From an uncultured Lachnospiraceae bacterium (GTDB taxonomy: Bacteria; Bacillota; Clostridia; Lachnospirales; Lachnospiraceae), in contig UQAW01000016.1 of NCBI GenBank assembly GCA_900539175.1, positions 3,022 through 67,021 of the forward strand: DNA of 64,000 nucleotides, given 5' to 3'. Within the stretch, counting starts at the first letter, position 1. Each line of letters begins with the position of its first letter. The notes beneath the pieces are model-generated. The model was not told the origin of the DNA. It worked only from the letters and a program-made list of their open reading frames with translations, and ran no database searches. Made by a program: the position numbers and the translations under genes. This document shows, piece by piece, positions 17,886 through 26,868 of the stretch.

Positions 17886-19349
17886 ATGAAATTAACACAG
17901 TTATTGGCAAAACTTGATTACGAATGCTTACAGGGCAATATGGATAAGGAAGTGAATGGAGTAGTCTTTGATTCCAGAAAAGTTGTCAGGGACTCTCTTT
18001 TTGTTTGTGTACGGGGTGCTGTGGTAGATGGGCATATCTTCGCCGGTGAAGTGGCTGCGAAAGGAGCTTCTGTTATTGTGGCGGAAGAAGCTGTAGAAGT
18101 GCCGAAGACCGTTACGGTAGTCCGGGTGGAGGACAGCAGATATGCGCTGGCGCTGTTATCCTGTGCATGGTTTGGTAACCCGGCAGAAAAGCTGAAGACG
18201 ATTGGAATCACAGGAACAAAAGGAAAGACTACCACAACGTATATGGTGCGGTCGATCCTGGAGAATGCAGGATATAAGGTGGGATTGATCGGAACCATCG
18301 AGACGATCATTGGTGATACAGTAATTCCATCAGAGAATACCACACCGGAATCTTATCTGGTACAGGAATATTTTGCAAGGATGGTGGAAGCAGGGTGCGA
18401 CTGTGTTGTGATGGAGGTATCATCTCAGGCAATGATGCTTCATCGGGTGGCAGGTTTCACCTTTGATTACGGAATCTTTACCAATATTGAGCCGGATCAT
18501 ATCGGACCAAACGAGCACAGCAGTTTTGAGGATTATCTGAGATGCAAGCGCAGGCTGCTTCAACAGTGTAAAATCGGTATTGTAAATCGGGATGATGAGC
18601 ATTATGAGGAGATGGTGGAAGGGCACACCTGTCAGTTAGAAACTTACGGGTTCCAGGCAGGTGCGGATCTTCGGTCTGTGGATGCACATCTGGTATCCAG
18701 ACCCGGTTATCTGGGAATTGCTTATACGGTGGATGGATTGCTGCATTTTCCGGTGGAGATTGATATACCGGGAACATTCAGTATCTATAATTCTCTGACC
18801 GCTATCGCAATCTGCCGTCATTTCCGTGTATCTGAGGAGAACATTGTAAAGGCATTGAAAAAGGCTAAGGTGAAAGGGCGTGTGGAGATGATAAAAGTCT
18901 CTGATGATTTTACGTTGATGATTGATTATGCACACAATGCCATGAGCCTGAAAAGTCTGTTGTCTACTCTGCGGGAATATCAGCCACACAGAATTGTGTG
19001 TCTGTTTGGATGCGGCGGCAACCGGGATCGTTCCAGAAGGTTTGAGATGGGTGAAATTTCCGGACAGATGGCGGATCTGACGATTATCACTTCAGACAAT
19101 CCAAGAAAGGAAGAGCCGCAGGCAATTATTGATGATATCAAAACGGGAATCAGTAAAACGAATGGAACGTATGTGGAAATTGTGGACAGAAAGGAAGCAA
19201 TTGCTTATGCGATTCATCACGGGGAACCGGGAGACATCATTGTTTTGGCAGGAAAGGGACATGAGGACTATCAGATTATCGGGACCACAAAACATCATAT
19301 GGATGAGCGGGAACTGATACAGGAAATTCTGGAAGAAGATCGGAGGTAG
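17886..19349 (+). CDS. murE: UDP-MurNAc-tripeptide synthetase (DAP-adding type)
   Basis: The 487-residue Mur ligase adds the third residue of the peptidoglycan stem peptide. It has the ATP loop GITGTKGKTTTTYMV (about 105-119), the ENTTPE segment for UDP-MurNAc-dipeptide, the MEVSSQAMMLHRV motif, and DNPRKEEP near residue 408. The DNPRxE(D/E)P form is the signature of enzymes that use meso-diaminopimelate rather than lysine, so the wall is predicted to contain meso-DAP. ATG 17886 follows GGGAGGAG; an in-frame ATG at 17871 would swallow that ribosome site. It is separated by 12 bases from priA. Confidence 0.95.
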   Translation: MKLTQLLAKLDYECLQGNMDKEVNGVVFDSRKVVRDSLFVCVRGAVVDGHIFAGEVAAKGASVIVAEEAVEVPKTVTVVRVEDSRYALALLSCAWFGNPAEKLKTIGITGTKGKTTTTYMVRSILENAGYKVGLIGTIETIIGDTVIPSENTTPESYLVQEYFARMVEAGCDCVVMEVSSQAMMLHRVAGFTFDYGIFTNIEPDHIGPNEHSSFEDYLRCKRRLLQQCKIGIVNRDDEHYEEMVEGHTCQLETYGFQAGADLRSVDAHLVSRPGYLGIAYTVDGLLHFPVEIDIPGTFSIYNSLTAIAICRHFRVSEENIVKALKKAKVKGRVEMIKVSDDFTLMIDYAHNAMSLKSLLSTLREYQPHRIVCLFGCGGNRDRSRRFEMGEISGQMADLTIITSDNPRKEEPQAIIDDIKTGISKTNGTYVEIVDRKEAIAYAIHHGEPGDIIVLAGKGHEDYQIIGTTKHHMDERELIQEILEEDRR

Positions 19350-19361
19350 ACAGGCAGGAAG

Positions 19362-21584
19362 ATGGGCAGTTATTATGCCGATGTCATCGTTGATATTACA
19401 CATGAAAAATTAGACAGAACCTTTCAGTACCGGATTCCGCAGCGGCTTTTGCATCAGGTTTGTGTGGGCAGCCAGGTGGAAATACCCTTTGGCAGCGGCA
19501 ACCGGCAGATCCGGGGGTATGTGATTGGAACCGGGCAGGAAGCGCGTTATGCCCCCGAGAAAACCAAGGAGATCTTGTCTGTGGATTCCGGTGTGCTTAC
19601 GGTGGAATCGCGTTTGATTTCTCTGGCTGGATGGATGAAGAAGACTTATGGCTGTACGATGATACAGGCTCTGAAAACCGTAATTCCTATCCGGAAAAAG
19701 ACAAAGGAGAAAGAAGAGCGTTTTATCCTGTTGGAATTGCCAGAGGAAGAGGCGCTGGAACGGCTTGCGCAGTACGAAGAGAAACACCAGAAGGCAAGAG
19801 CAAGAATTCTGCGGGGGCTGATTCAGAATCCCAAAACTCCTTATAGTCAGGGGCTGAAGGAGTGGAAGACTACGGCAGAAGGACTGCGGAGTCTGGAAGA
19901 ACAGGGGGTTTTGAGCATTGCAAGCCGTATGGTATATCGGAATCCGATCCGGCAGGAGCAAAAGAGGATGGAACCCCTGAAGCTGACAGAGGAGCAAAGG
20001 AAGGTTCTGGAAGGAATCCGGCAGGAGTGGAATCAGGAAGAGAGAACCTGTCTGATCAAAGGTGTTACCGGAAGCGGCAAGACGCTGCTGTATATGGAGC
20101 TGATGGAGCTGGTTTTGCAGAAAGGAGAACAGGTGATTCTCTTGATTCCGGAAATTGCACTGACTTATCAGAATGTGCAGCGGTTCTACGGTCGTTTTGG
20201 AGAACAGGTGACAGTATTAAATTCCAGAATGTCTCAGGCGGAGCGGTTTGATCAGATGGAACGTGCCCGAAAGGGTCAGGTACAGATTGTGATCGGACCA
20301 CGATCTGCATTATTTACGCCATTTCCGAACCTCGGTCTGATTATTCTGGATGAGGAACATGAGACATCTTATAAAAGTGAAGTCACACCCCGGTATCATG
20401 CCCGGGAAACGGCAGTGGAACGTGCCCGGCTGGAGGGGGCACATGTGGTCCTTGGATCAGCGACTCCGTCAGTGGAAGCCTACAGCCGCTGTCATACCGG
20501 ACAGTATGCATTGTTTTTTCTGAACAGCAGATATCAGGAGGCAAGGCTTCCACAGGTATATTCCGTAGATATGCGGGAAGAATTAAAGATGGGAAACCGT
20601 TCCATCTTAAGCCGCAGGCTCCAAAAGGCCATGGAGGAACGACTGGAGAGGGGAGAGCAGTCCATGCTGTTCTTAAACCGCCGTGGATATGCCGGATTTG
20701 TTTCCTGCAGATCCTGCGGTCATGTGATGAAGTGTCCCCATTGTGATGTTTCATTGACTGTTCATAATCATGGACGGCTGGTCTGCCATTATTGCGGATA
20801 TGAGACGGCGGCGGTCAGTAAATGTCCGGAATGCAGATCCCCTTATATCGGTGGATTTCGTGCCGGAACACAGCAGATTGAGCAGATGGTGAAGAAGCGT
20901 TTCCCAAACGCAAGGGTGATGCGTATGGATCTGGATACGACCAGGGGAAAAGAGGGGTATCAGAAAATTCTGCAGTCTTTTGGACAGAGGGAGGCAGATA
21001 TCCTGATTGGAACACAGATGATCGTCAAAGGCCATGATTTTCCGTATGTAACTTTGATGGGAGTACTGGCGGCAGATCTGTCTTTGTATGCCAGTGATTA
21101 CCGCGCGGCAGAACGGACCTATCAGTTGTTGGTGCAGGCAGTGGGAAGGGCAGGAAGAGGCGGGTTACCCGGGGAAGCTGTTATACAGACGTATCATCCG
21201 GAACATTACAGCATTCAGGCAGCGATCAGGCAGGATTATGATGCATTTTATGAAGAAGAGATTACGTACCGGAAACTTCTGGGATATCCGCCGGCAGCAA
21301 ATCTGATGGCGGTACATGGTTCCTGTCAGGAGGAAGACCTGCTTGGGCAGGCTATGGAGTTTATCCGCAGGTATTTGCTGCGGATCAGAAAGGATGAGGA
21401 GATACAGATTATCGGACCGGCTGCGGAGAGCGTGTCTAAGATCAATGATATGTATCGGAGTGTCTTATACATCCGTGACCAGTCTGGGGAGCGTCTGGTG
21501 CAGATGCGGGAAAAGCTGGAACGCTATATCGAGATTAACCGGGGATTTGACCCGATTTATATACAGTTTGATTTCAATACTTAA
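19362..21584 (+). CDS. priA: Primosomal replication restart helicase PriA
   Basis: The 740-residue superfamily 2 helicase reloads the replisome at stalled forks. The 3' DNA-binding domain occupies about residues 1-110. The helicase core has Walker A GVTGSGKTLLY (about 234), the DEEH box ILDEEHETSYK (about 328) and GSATPS. Two zinc-binding pairs follow in CRSCGHVMKCPHCD and CHYCGYETAAVSKCPEC (eight cysteines, about 450-490). QAVGRAGRG is motif VI. Length is normal for Firmicutes PriA (730-800). The gene follows murE closely and is separated from def by a compact foldback element of family Z. Confidence 0.96.
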   Translation: MGSYYADVIVDITHEKLDRTFQYRIPQRLLHQVCVGSQVEIPFGSGNRQIRGYVIGTGQEARYAPEKTKEILSVDSGVLTVESRLISLAGWMKKTYGCTMIQALKTVIPIRKKTKEKEERFILLELPEEEALERLAQYEEKHQKARARILRGLIQNPKTPYSQGLKEWKTTAEGLRSLEEQGVLSIASRMVYRNPIRQEQKRMEPLKLTEEQRKVLEGIRQEWNQEERTCLIKGVTGSGKTLLYMELMELVLQKGEQVILLIPEIALTYQNVQRFYGRFGEQVTVLNSRMSQAERFDQMERARKGQVQIVIGPRSALFTPFPNLGLIILDEEHETSYKSEVTPRYHARETAVERARLEGAHVVLGSATPSVEAYSRCHTGQYALFFLNSRYQEARLPQVYSVDMREELKMGNRSILSRRLQKAMEERLERGEQSMLFLNRRGYAGFVSCRSCGHVMKCPHCDVSLTVHNHGRLVCHYCGYETAAVSKCPECRSPYIGGFRAGTQQIEQMVKKRFPNARVMRMDLDTTRGKEGYQKILQSFGQREADILIGTQMIVKGHDFPYVTLMGVLAADLSLYASDYRAAERTYQLLVQAVGRAGRGGLPGEAVIQTYHPEHYSIQAAIRQDYDAFYEEEITYRKLLGYPPAANLMAVHGSCQEEDLLGQAMEFIRRYLLRIRKDEEIQIIGPAAESVSKINDMYRSVLYIRDQSGERLVQMREKLERYIEINRGFDPIYIQFDFNT

Positions 21585-21602
21585 CATCAACACATAACAT
21601 AG

Positions 21603-21673
21603 GCGATTGCGAAACTCTCCGGGAGTCGGTTTATAGATTCGTGATTACGACTACAGGGGAGTTTCGCAATCGC
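21603..21673. repeat. Foldback element, family Z, internally deleted copy (Z1)
   Basis: A 71-base element bounded by a perfect 14-base inverted repeat (GCGATTGCGAAACT and its complement). One arm extends through CTCCGGGAGTCGGTTTATAG and GATTCGTGATTACGACTACAG and is over 80 percent the same as the right arm of the larger element at 31321-31483 read on the opposite strand. The other long arm is missing, so this copy looks like a deletion derivative. It lies between priA and def. Confidence 0.75.
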
Positions 21674-21707
21674 TTCATACATAACAAAAGAACAGGAGTG
21701 AAAGAAT

Positions 21708-22187
21708 ATGGCAATCAGAACAATACGTACAGAAGGAGACAGGGTGCTTACAAAAGTGTGCCGCCCGGTGGCAGAGTCGACATCGAAAATCAAACAATTG
21801 GTGGAAGATATGTTTGATACTATGTATGAGGCGATGGGCGTAGGTCTGGCGGCGCCTCAGGTAGGAATTCTGAAGAGAATTGTGGTAATTGATACAGATG
21901 GAATTCCCTATGTGCTGATCAATCCGGAGATTCTTGAGACTTCCGGAGAACAGACCGGAGATGAAGGATGTTTAAGTATTCCGGGAAAATGCGGTACGGT
22001 GACAAGACCGGATTATGTGAAGGTGAAGGCATATGATGCAGATATGCAGCCTTTTGAACTGGAAGGCACAGGATTGCTTGCCCGGGCAATCTGTCATGAA
22101 TGTGAACATCTGGACGGAATTCTTTACACGGTTCACGTGCAGGGTGAATTAAGGGATAACACCATAATGGAAGAAGAGGATGAGTAA
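21708..22187 (+). CDS. def: Peptide deformylase
   Basis: The 159-residue metalloenzyme removes the formyl group from nascent protein N-termini. All three family motifs are present: GVGLAAPQVGI (about residues 45-55), DEGCLSIPG with the metal-ligand cysteine (about 85-93), and ICHECEHLDGIL, the HExxH motif with the catalytic glutamate (about 129-140). A family-typical glutamine just before HExxH is replaced by cysteine. The ribosome site AGGAG lies well placed before ATG 21708. Two bases separate it from fmt, which encodes the enzyme that puts the formyl group on initiator tRNA. Confidence 0.96.
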   Translation: MAIRTIRTEGDRVLTKVCRPVAESTSKIKQLVEDMFDTMYEAMGVGLAAPQVGILKRIVVIDTDGIPYVLINPEILETSGEQTGDEGCLSIPGKCGTVTRPDYVKVKAYDADMQPFELEGTGLLARAICHECEHLDGILYTVHVQGELRDNTIMEEEDE

Positions 22188-22189
22188 GT

Positions 22190-23122
22190 ATGCGGGTAGT
22201 ATTTATGGGAACGCCGGATTTTTCGGTGGGAACATTGGAAGCGATTATTGCGGCTGGTCATGAGGTAGCAGGTGTTGTGACCCAGCCGGATAAGCCGAAG
22301 GGAAGGGGAAAGGCAATGCAGGCCACCCCTGTGAAGGAGGCGGCTCTGGCACATCAGATTCCGGTTTATCAGCCTGCCAGGGTACGGGATCCTGAATTTG
22401 TGGAGATTTTGAAAGCGTTGCATCCGGAGGTGATTGTCGTGGTGGCGTTTGGCCAGATTATTCCAAAGAGTATTCTGGAACTTCCACGTTTCGGGTGTAT
22501 CAATGTTCATGCTTCACTGCTTCCGAAGTATCGTGGTGCGGCACCGATTCAGTGGGCAGTCATTGATGGTGAGCAGGAGAGTGGTGTGACGATTATGTAT
22601 ATGGATACCGGTCTGGATACGGGAGATATGCTTGCAAAGACGGTTGTGCCGTTGGAACCTGAGGAGACCGGCGGGAGTTTGTTTGAGAAGTTAAGTGAAG
22701 CAGGGGCAAAGTTGCTGGTCGAGACATTACCGAGATTGGAATGCGGTGATATTTCACCGGAAAAGCAGCCAAAAGACAGTCCCAATGCGTATGCCCGGAT
22801 GATTACGAAGGCGGATGGCAGGATTGACTGGACGAAAGATGCGGCAGCGATAGAGAGGCTTGTGCGGGGATTGAATCCGTGGCCCAGTGCATATTCCTGT
22901 CTGGACGGTAAGACGCTGAAAATCTGGCAGGCGGTTGTCTGTGAGGAAGAAAGCTCTCTGGAACCGGGTACGGTAGTACGTACGGATAAAAAAGCAATTT
23001 ATGTACAGACAGGGAAGGGAATCCTGAAGTTGGAAGAGATACAGCTTGAGGGTAAGAAGCGTATGTGCTGTGATGCGTTTTTGCGTGGTTTTGAAGTTTC
23101 GGCAGGCATAAAATTACAATGA
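22190..23122 (+). CDS. fmt: Methionyl-tRNA formyltransferase
   Basis: The 310-residue enzyme formylates Met-tRNAfMet with 10-formyltetrahydrofolate. The N-terminal formyltransferase domain shows MGTPDFSVGTLEAI, VVAFGQIIPKSIL and the signature HASLLPKYRGAAPIQWA (about residues 110-125), which contains the catalytic His and Asn region. The C-terminal beta-barrel domain starts near GRIDWTKDAAAIERLVRGL. Length is normal. It follows def by two bases and precedes a membrane zinc peptidase gene by 11 bases, as in many Clostridia. Confidence 0.96.
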   Translation: MRVVFMGTPDFSVGTLEAIIAAGHEVAGVVTQPDKPKGRGKAMQATPVKEAALAHQIPVYQPARVRDPEFVEILKALHPEVIVVVAFGQIIPKSILELPRFGCINVHASLLPKYRGAAPIQWAVIDGEQESGVTIMYMDTGLDTGDMLAKTVVPLEPEETGGSLFEKLSEAGAKLLVETLPRLECGDISPEKQPKDSPNAYARMITKADGRIDWTKDAAAIERLVRGLNPWPSAYSCLDGKTLKIWQAVVCEEESSLEPGTVVRTDKKAIYVQTGKGILKLEEIQLEGKKRMCCDAFLRGFEVSAGIKLQ

Positions 23123-23133
23123 GCAAGGAGTAG

Positions 23134-23880
23134 ATGCATATGATGTTAGCTTCCATACAGAGAGGATTATACTACATGCGTGGTTTTTACAGGCTTGACT
23201 GGACGTATCTGTTAATTATACTGGCAGCACTTCTTTCCATGGTGGTTTCTGCCCGGATGAATGCAACATTTTCAAAGTACAGCCGTGTGCGTGCGGCAAG
23301 TGGTATGACGGGGGCACAGGCGGCACAGAGAATCCTGCAGTCGGCAGGTATCTATGATGTGCAAATTGAGCGGGTCAGTGGGAGGCTGACGGACCATTAT
23401 GATCCGGCACACAAGGTGCTGCGGTTATCGGAAGCAGTCTATGGAAGTAATTCCGTGGCTGCAATTGGAGTAGCTGCCCATGAATGCGGGCATGCGGTAC
23501 AACATGCCCAGAATTATACGCCGTTGTCTGTACGTTCCGCGATTGTTCCTGTGGCAAACATCGGGTCGCAGTTATCCTGGCCATTGTTTTTTGCAGGACT
23601 GATTTTTTCTGTGCGGCCGCTCCTGACGATAGGTATCGTATTGTTCTGCGGAGCGCTGGTCTTTCAGATCGTTACACTTCCGGTAGAATTTAATGCATCC
23701 AGCCGTGCGCTTGTAATGTTGGAGCACACAGGGATTCTGGGAAGCAATGAGGTGAAGAGTACCAGGAAAGTCTTAAGGGCGGCAGCGATGACGTATGTTG
23801 CAGCAGTGGTCGGATCGTTGCTGCAGCTGCTGCGGCTGCTGATACTCTCGGGGGCATTTCGGGGGAGACGGGATGATTAG
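23134..23880 (+). CDS. Membrane neutral zinc metallopeptidase (YugP-like)
   Basis: The 248-residue protein belongs to the Zn_peptidase_2 family. It has an N-terminal membrane span (about residues 18-36), a soluble segment with the HExxH zinc motif in GVAAHECGHAVQHAQ (about residues 112-126), and two or three further spans after residue 140. ATG 23134 follows AAGGAG. Members of this family are often found between fmt and rsmB in Clostridia; the physiological substrate is not established. Motif and topology support a membrane-associated protease facing the cytoplasm. The gene is followed by 527 bases filled by nested foldback elements and a terminator. Confidence 0.85.
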   Translation: MHMMLASIQRGLYYMRGFYRLDWTYLLIILAALLSMVVSARMNATFSKYSRVRAASGMTGAQAAQRILQSAGIYDVQIERVSGRLTDHYDPAHKVLRLSEAVYGSNSVAAIGVAAHECGHAVQHAQNYTPLSVRSAIVPVANIGSQLSWPLFFAGLIFSVRPLLTIGIVLFCGALVFQIVTLPVEFNASSRALVMLEHTGILGSNEVKSTRKVLRAAAMTYVAAVVGSLLQLLRLLILSGAFRGRRDD

Positions 23881-23898
23881 AAGCGTGGCGGAACGGAC

Positions 23899-24250
23899 GG
23901 AAAAGCGGGCGGTCTGAGGGTCTGCCTGCAGGTTCGCTTGCTTCTGCGCTTCTCCTCAGCCAGAGCATGTTGTAAAAATCATTGCACCAATCTGTACGTC
24001 CCAATTTGCGCCCTGGCGATGTTCGATTTAGTCAACGTAGCACCGCTACGTCTCCCAAATCGAACATCGTCAGAACACAAATTGGAACGCACATCTTGGT
24101 ACAAGCATTTTTTCAACCTGCTCACTTACGTTCTCACTAAGCTCATCGCCAAGGGGCTCATGCTTAAGTGTTCACAGTAAGTGGATCTTCGGACGCGCTC
24201 CGAAGTCAGCGCGAACCTTGCAGGCAGACCCTCAGACCGTCCGCTTTTCC
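23899..24250 (-). repeat. Foldback element, family Y (Y1), interrupted by an X element
   Basis: The outer arms (about 23899-23935 and 24214-24250) are complementary over some 37 bases, with GGTCTGAGGGTCTGCCTGC and its complement at the heart. The conserved Y core reads on the minus strand: CTTCGG-loop-CCGAAG stem, then ACTTAC paired with GTAAGT 58 bases apart, then GCTGAGGAGAAGCGCAG and AAGCAAGC. The core is split by an X element at 23963-24120. Open frames seen across it are translated repeat, not genes. It occupies most of the 527-base gap between the Zn peptidase and rsmB. Confidence 0.8.
23963..24120. repeat. Foldback element, family X (X1), nested in Y1
   Basis: A 158-base imperfect hairpin. 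The arms start with GTTGTAAAAA and end with TTTTTTCAAC. The apex carries CGTAGC-ACC-GCTACG preceded by GTCAA and followed by TCTCCC. The only other X copy in the window is at 44823-44984; apex and internal loops are conserved between them, while most arm positions differ. Confidence 0.78.
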
Positions 24251-24288
24251 TGACTTCTACGTCGGTTCGTTTCCTTTTAGAATTTTAG

Positions 24289-24328
24289 AGACGAATCATT
24301 TATTCTATAAAAATGATTCGTTTCTTTT
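24289..24328 (+). terminator. Intrinsic terminator before rsmB
   Basis: ACGAATCATTT (24291-24301) pairs perfectly with AAATGATTCGT (24311-24321), followed by TTCTTTT. It would end transcripts from the def-fmt-peptidase run after reading through the foldback elements. Confidence 0.75.
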
Positions 24329-24407
24329 GGCAATGTTGTAGAGGGGAGAGAGGCGGATAAGGGGGGCGAAGTGGGAATTGGAGATGGAGTAAAGGAATAG
24401 AGGTTGT

Positions 24408-25754
24408 ATGGAGATTAATGTTAGAGAGTTAATTTTGGATATTTTGTTGAGGATTGAGAGGGATGGGGAGCTTAGTCATATTGCGGTGGGGAGTGTGCTG
24501 GAGAAGTATCAGTTTCTGCCTAAGAGTGACAGGGCTTTTATTACCAGGGTTTGTGAGGGAACGGTGGAGTATCGGCTGCAGCTGGATTATATCATTGACT
24601 GCATCTCCAGTGTGAAGGTGAAGAAGATGAAACCGGTGATCCGGGAAATTCTGAGGTTTTCGGTTTATCAGTTGAAGTATATGGACAGTGTTCCGGATCG
24701 GGCGGTGGTTGATGAGGCTGTGAAACTGGCGCAGAAAAGGGGATTTCGGAATCTGAAGAACTTTGTCAATGGGGTGCTGCGGAATGTGGCGCGTAAGCTG
24801 CCTGAAATTGCGTATCCGGATCCTGAAGCGGACAGGGTAAAATATCTGTCAGTTCGGTATTCGATGCCGGAGAGTCTGGTGGTGCAGTGGAGTGAAGAAT
24901 TCGGAGAGGAAATTTGTGAGGAGATGTTGAAATCTTTTCTGAAACCGAAGGTTACAACAGTACGGATGTGCAGGACGGGGCATGACGTAAAGCAGACGAT
25001 TCAGAAGCTTGAGGATGCGGGGGTTGAAGTAGAGAAGGCACCGTATGCGGAGGATGGGTATGTGCTCCGCGGATTTGATTATCTCAATGGTCTGGAAGTG
25101 TTCCGGGAAGGAGGGTTTCAGGTTCAGGATGTCAGTTCCATGTTGGTTGCACAGGCTGCTGACCCGAAGCCCCAGAGTCTGGTGATTGATCTTTGTGCGG
25201 CACCGGGAGGCAAGAGTCTGCATGTGGCAGACCGGATGGATGGTCAGGGAATGGTGGAAGCCAGAGATGTGACAGAATATAAGGTGAATCTGATCCGGGA
25301 GAATGTCGAGCGGCTGGGGCTTAAGAATGTGAAAGAGATGTGCCTGGATGCTGCTGTGATGCGTAAAGAGGATCAGAAGCGAGCGGATCTGGTGCTTGCG
25401 GATGTTCCGTGTTCCGGCTATGGTGTGATTGGGAAAAAGCCTGAGATCAAATATGGAGCAGACAGAGAAAAGCAGCAGGAGCTTGTGACATTGCAGAGGA
25501 ACATACTGGAGAATGCGGTTGCATGTCTGAAAGAGGGCGGTGTTTTGATCTATAGTACATGTACGATAGGAAAAACAGAAAATCAGGAGAATGTGCAATG
25601 GCTTGCCGAACATTTTCCTGTGAAATTGGAGTCTCTGAATCCGTATCTTTGTGAGGAGCTGCATTCGGAAACTACGGAAAAAGGATATCTGCAGCTGCTT
25701 CCGGGAGTACATAAATGTGATGGATTTTTCCTGGCCAGGCTGAGGAAGATATAG
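24408..25754 (+). CDS. rsmB: 16S rRNA (cytosine-967 C5) methyltransferase
   Basis: The 448-residue protein has an N-terminal NusB-like RNA-binding domain (about 1-130, with SDRAFITRVCEGTVEYRLQLD) and a C-terminal SAM-dependent methyltransferase. SAM-binding motif I is DLCAAPGGKSLHVA (about 264), the motif IV cysteine is in ADVPCSGYGVIGKKPE (about 335), and the catalytic cysteine is in YSTCTIGKTENQENV (about 384). Length and motifs match RsmB/Sun. The ribosome site is modest (AGAGG). It opens a run in which rlmN, also an rRNA modification gene, follows after 47 bases. Confidence 0.95.
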   Translation: MEINVRELILDILLRIERDGELSHIAVGSVLEKYQFLPKSDRAFITRVCEGTVEYRLQLDYIIDCISSVKVKKMKPVIREILRFSVYQLKYMDSVPDRAVVDEAVKLAQKRGFRNLKNFVNGVLRNVARKLPEIAYPDPEADRVKYLSVRYSMPESLVVQWSEEFGEEICEEMLKSFLKPKVTTVRMCRTGHDVKQTIQKLEDAGVEVEKAPYAEDGYVLRGFDYLNGLEVFREGGFQVQDVSSMLVAQAADPKPQSLVIDLCAAPGGKSLHVADRMDGQGMVEARDVTEYKVNLIRENVERLGLKNVKEMCLDAAVMRKEDQKRADLVLADVPCSGYGVIGKKPEIKYGADREKQQELVTLQRNILENAVACLKEGGVLIYSTCTIGKTENQENVQWLAEHFPVKLESLNPYLCEELHSETTEKGYLQLLPGVHKCDGFFLARLRKI

Positions 25755-25801
25755 TCTGTGAGCAGGAGTTCTGTATAGAAGGAAAAAGAAAGAAGTAAAT
25801 T

Positions 25802-26857
25802 ATGATTGATAAAAGAGAATTGTCTCTGGATCTGCGCTCCATGTATCCGAAGGAATTGCAGCGGGTGATGGCAGAATTGGGGGAAAAGCCTTTTAAGGCA
25901 AAGCAGTTGTTTGAATGGCTGCATCAAAAAGGGGCAAAGTCATATGAAGAGATGACAAATTTGTCTAAGGGACTGCGGGAAAAGCTTTCGGCGGAGTATC
26001 CTCTTGAGAACCTTGAAGTTTTGGAAGTGCAGGAGTCAAAGCTGGATGGTACAAAGAAATTTTTATTCCGGCTTTCGGATGGAAATGTGATTGAGAGTGT
26101 GTGGATGAAGTATCATCACGGAAACTCGGTCTGTATTTCTTCACAGGTGGGCTGCAGGATGGGCTGCAAGTTCTGTGCATCCACTATCGGGGGTCTGGTA
26201 CGGTGTCTGCGGGCATCAGAGATGTTGGAACAGATTTATAAGATTACGGAAATCACAGGAGAGCGGGTATCTAATGTGGTTGTCATGGGAACCGGCGAAC
26301 CTCTGGACAATTACGAGAACCTTCTGAGGTTTATCAGAATGATAAGTGATGAAAAGGGAATAAACTTAAGTCAGAGGAACATTACCGTATCTACCTGCGG
26401 CATCGTGCCCGCAATGTATAAGCTGGCAGAGGAAAAACTGCAGATTACGCTGGCCCTTTCTCTGCATGCCCCAAATGATGAGAAACGGAAAGAGCTGATG
26501 CCGATTGCGTATCAGTACACGATGAAAGAGGTACTGAATGCCTGCAGAAATTATTTTGCCAAAACAGGGCGCAGAATCACCTTTGAATATTCTTTGGTAG
26601 GAGGAAAAAATGACAGTGAGGAGGATGCAAAACAGCTGTCTGCGCAGATCCGTGATATGAATTGTCACGTAAATCTGATCCCGGTAAATCCGATCAAAGA
26701 GCGTGATTATATAAAATCTGACAAAAAAGTTATAGAGAATTTCAAAAATAAACTTGAAAAATACGGAATAAATGTTACTATTAGAAGGGAAATGGGCAGT
26801 GATATCGACGGTGCCTGTGGACAATTACGTCGAAAATATATCGATAAAACCGAATAG
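25802..26857 (+). CDS. rlmN: 23S rRNA A2503 methyltransferase, radical SAM
   Basis: The 351-residue enzyme methylates C2 of A2503 in 23S rRNA and of A37 in some tRNAs. The radical SAM cluster motif is CRMGCKFCAS (about residues 119-128), preceded by SVCISSQVG. MGTGEPLDNY and the C-terminal catalytic cysteine in GSDIDGACGQL (about 339) are diagnostic. The N-terminal HhH-like accessory domain contains GEKPFKAKQLFEWLH. It ends 11 bases before the PP2C phosphatase gene. Recognition is unambiguous; RlmN rather than Cfr is favoured by the housekeeping context. Confidence 0.96.
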   Translation: MIDKRELSLDLRSMYPKELQRVMAELGEKPFKAKQLFEWLHQKGAKSYEEMTNLSKGLREKLSAEYPLENLEVLEVQESKLDGTKKFLFRLSDGNVIESVWMKYHHGNSVCISSQVGCRMGCKFCASTIGGLVRCLRASEMLEQIYKITEITGERVSNVVVMGTGEPLDNYENLLRFIRMISDEKGINLSQRNITVSTCGIVPAMYKLAEEKLQITLALSLHAPNDEKRKELMPIAYQYTMKEVLNACRNYFAKTGRRITFEYSLVGGKNDSEEDAKQLSAQIRDMNCHVNLIPVNPIKERDYIKSDKKVIENFKNKLEKYGINVTIRREMGSDIDGACGQLRRKYIDKTE

Positions 26858-26868
26858 GAGAGGAAGAC

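Noticed and set aside
23938..24180. Open frame of 80 codons on the plus strand
   Set aside because: It runs through nested foldback elements Y1 and X1, has no ribosome site, and its sequence is explained by the palindromes.
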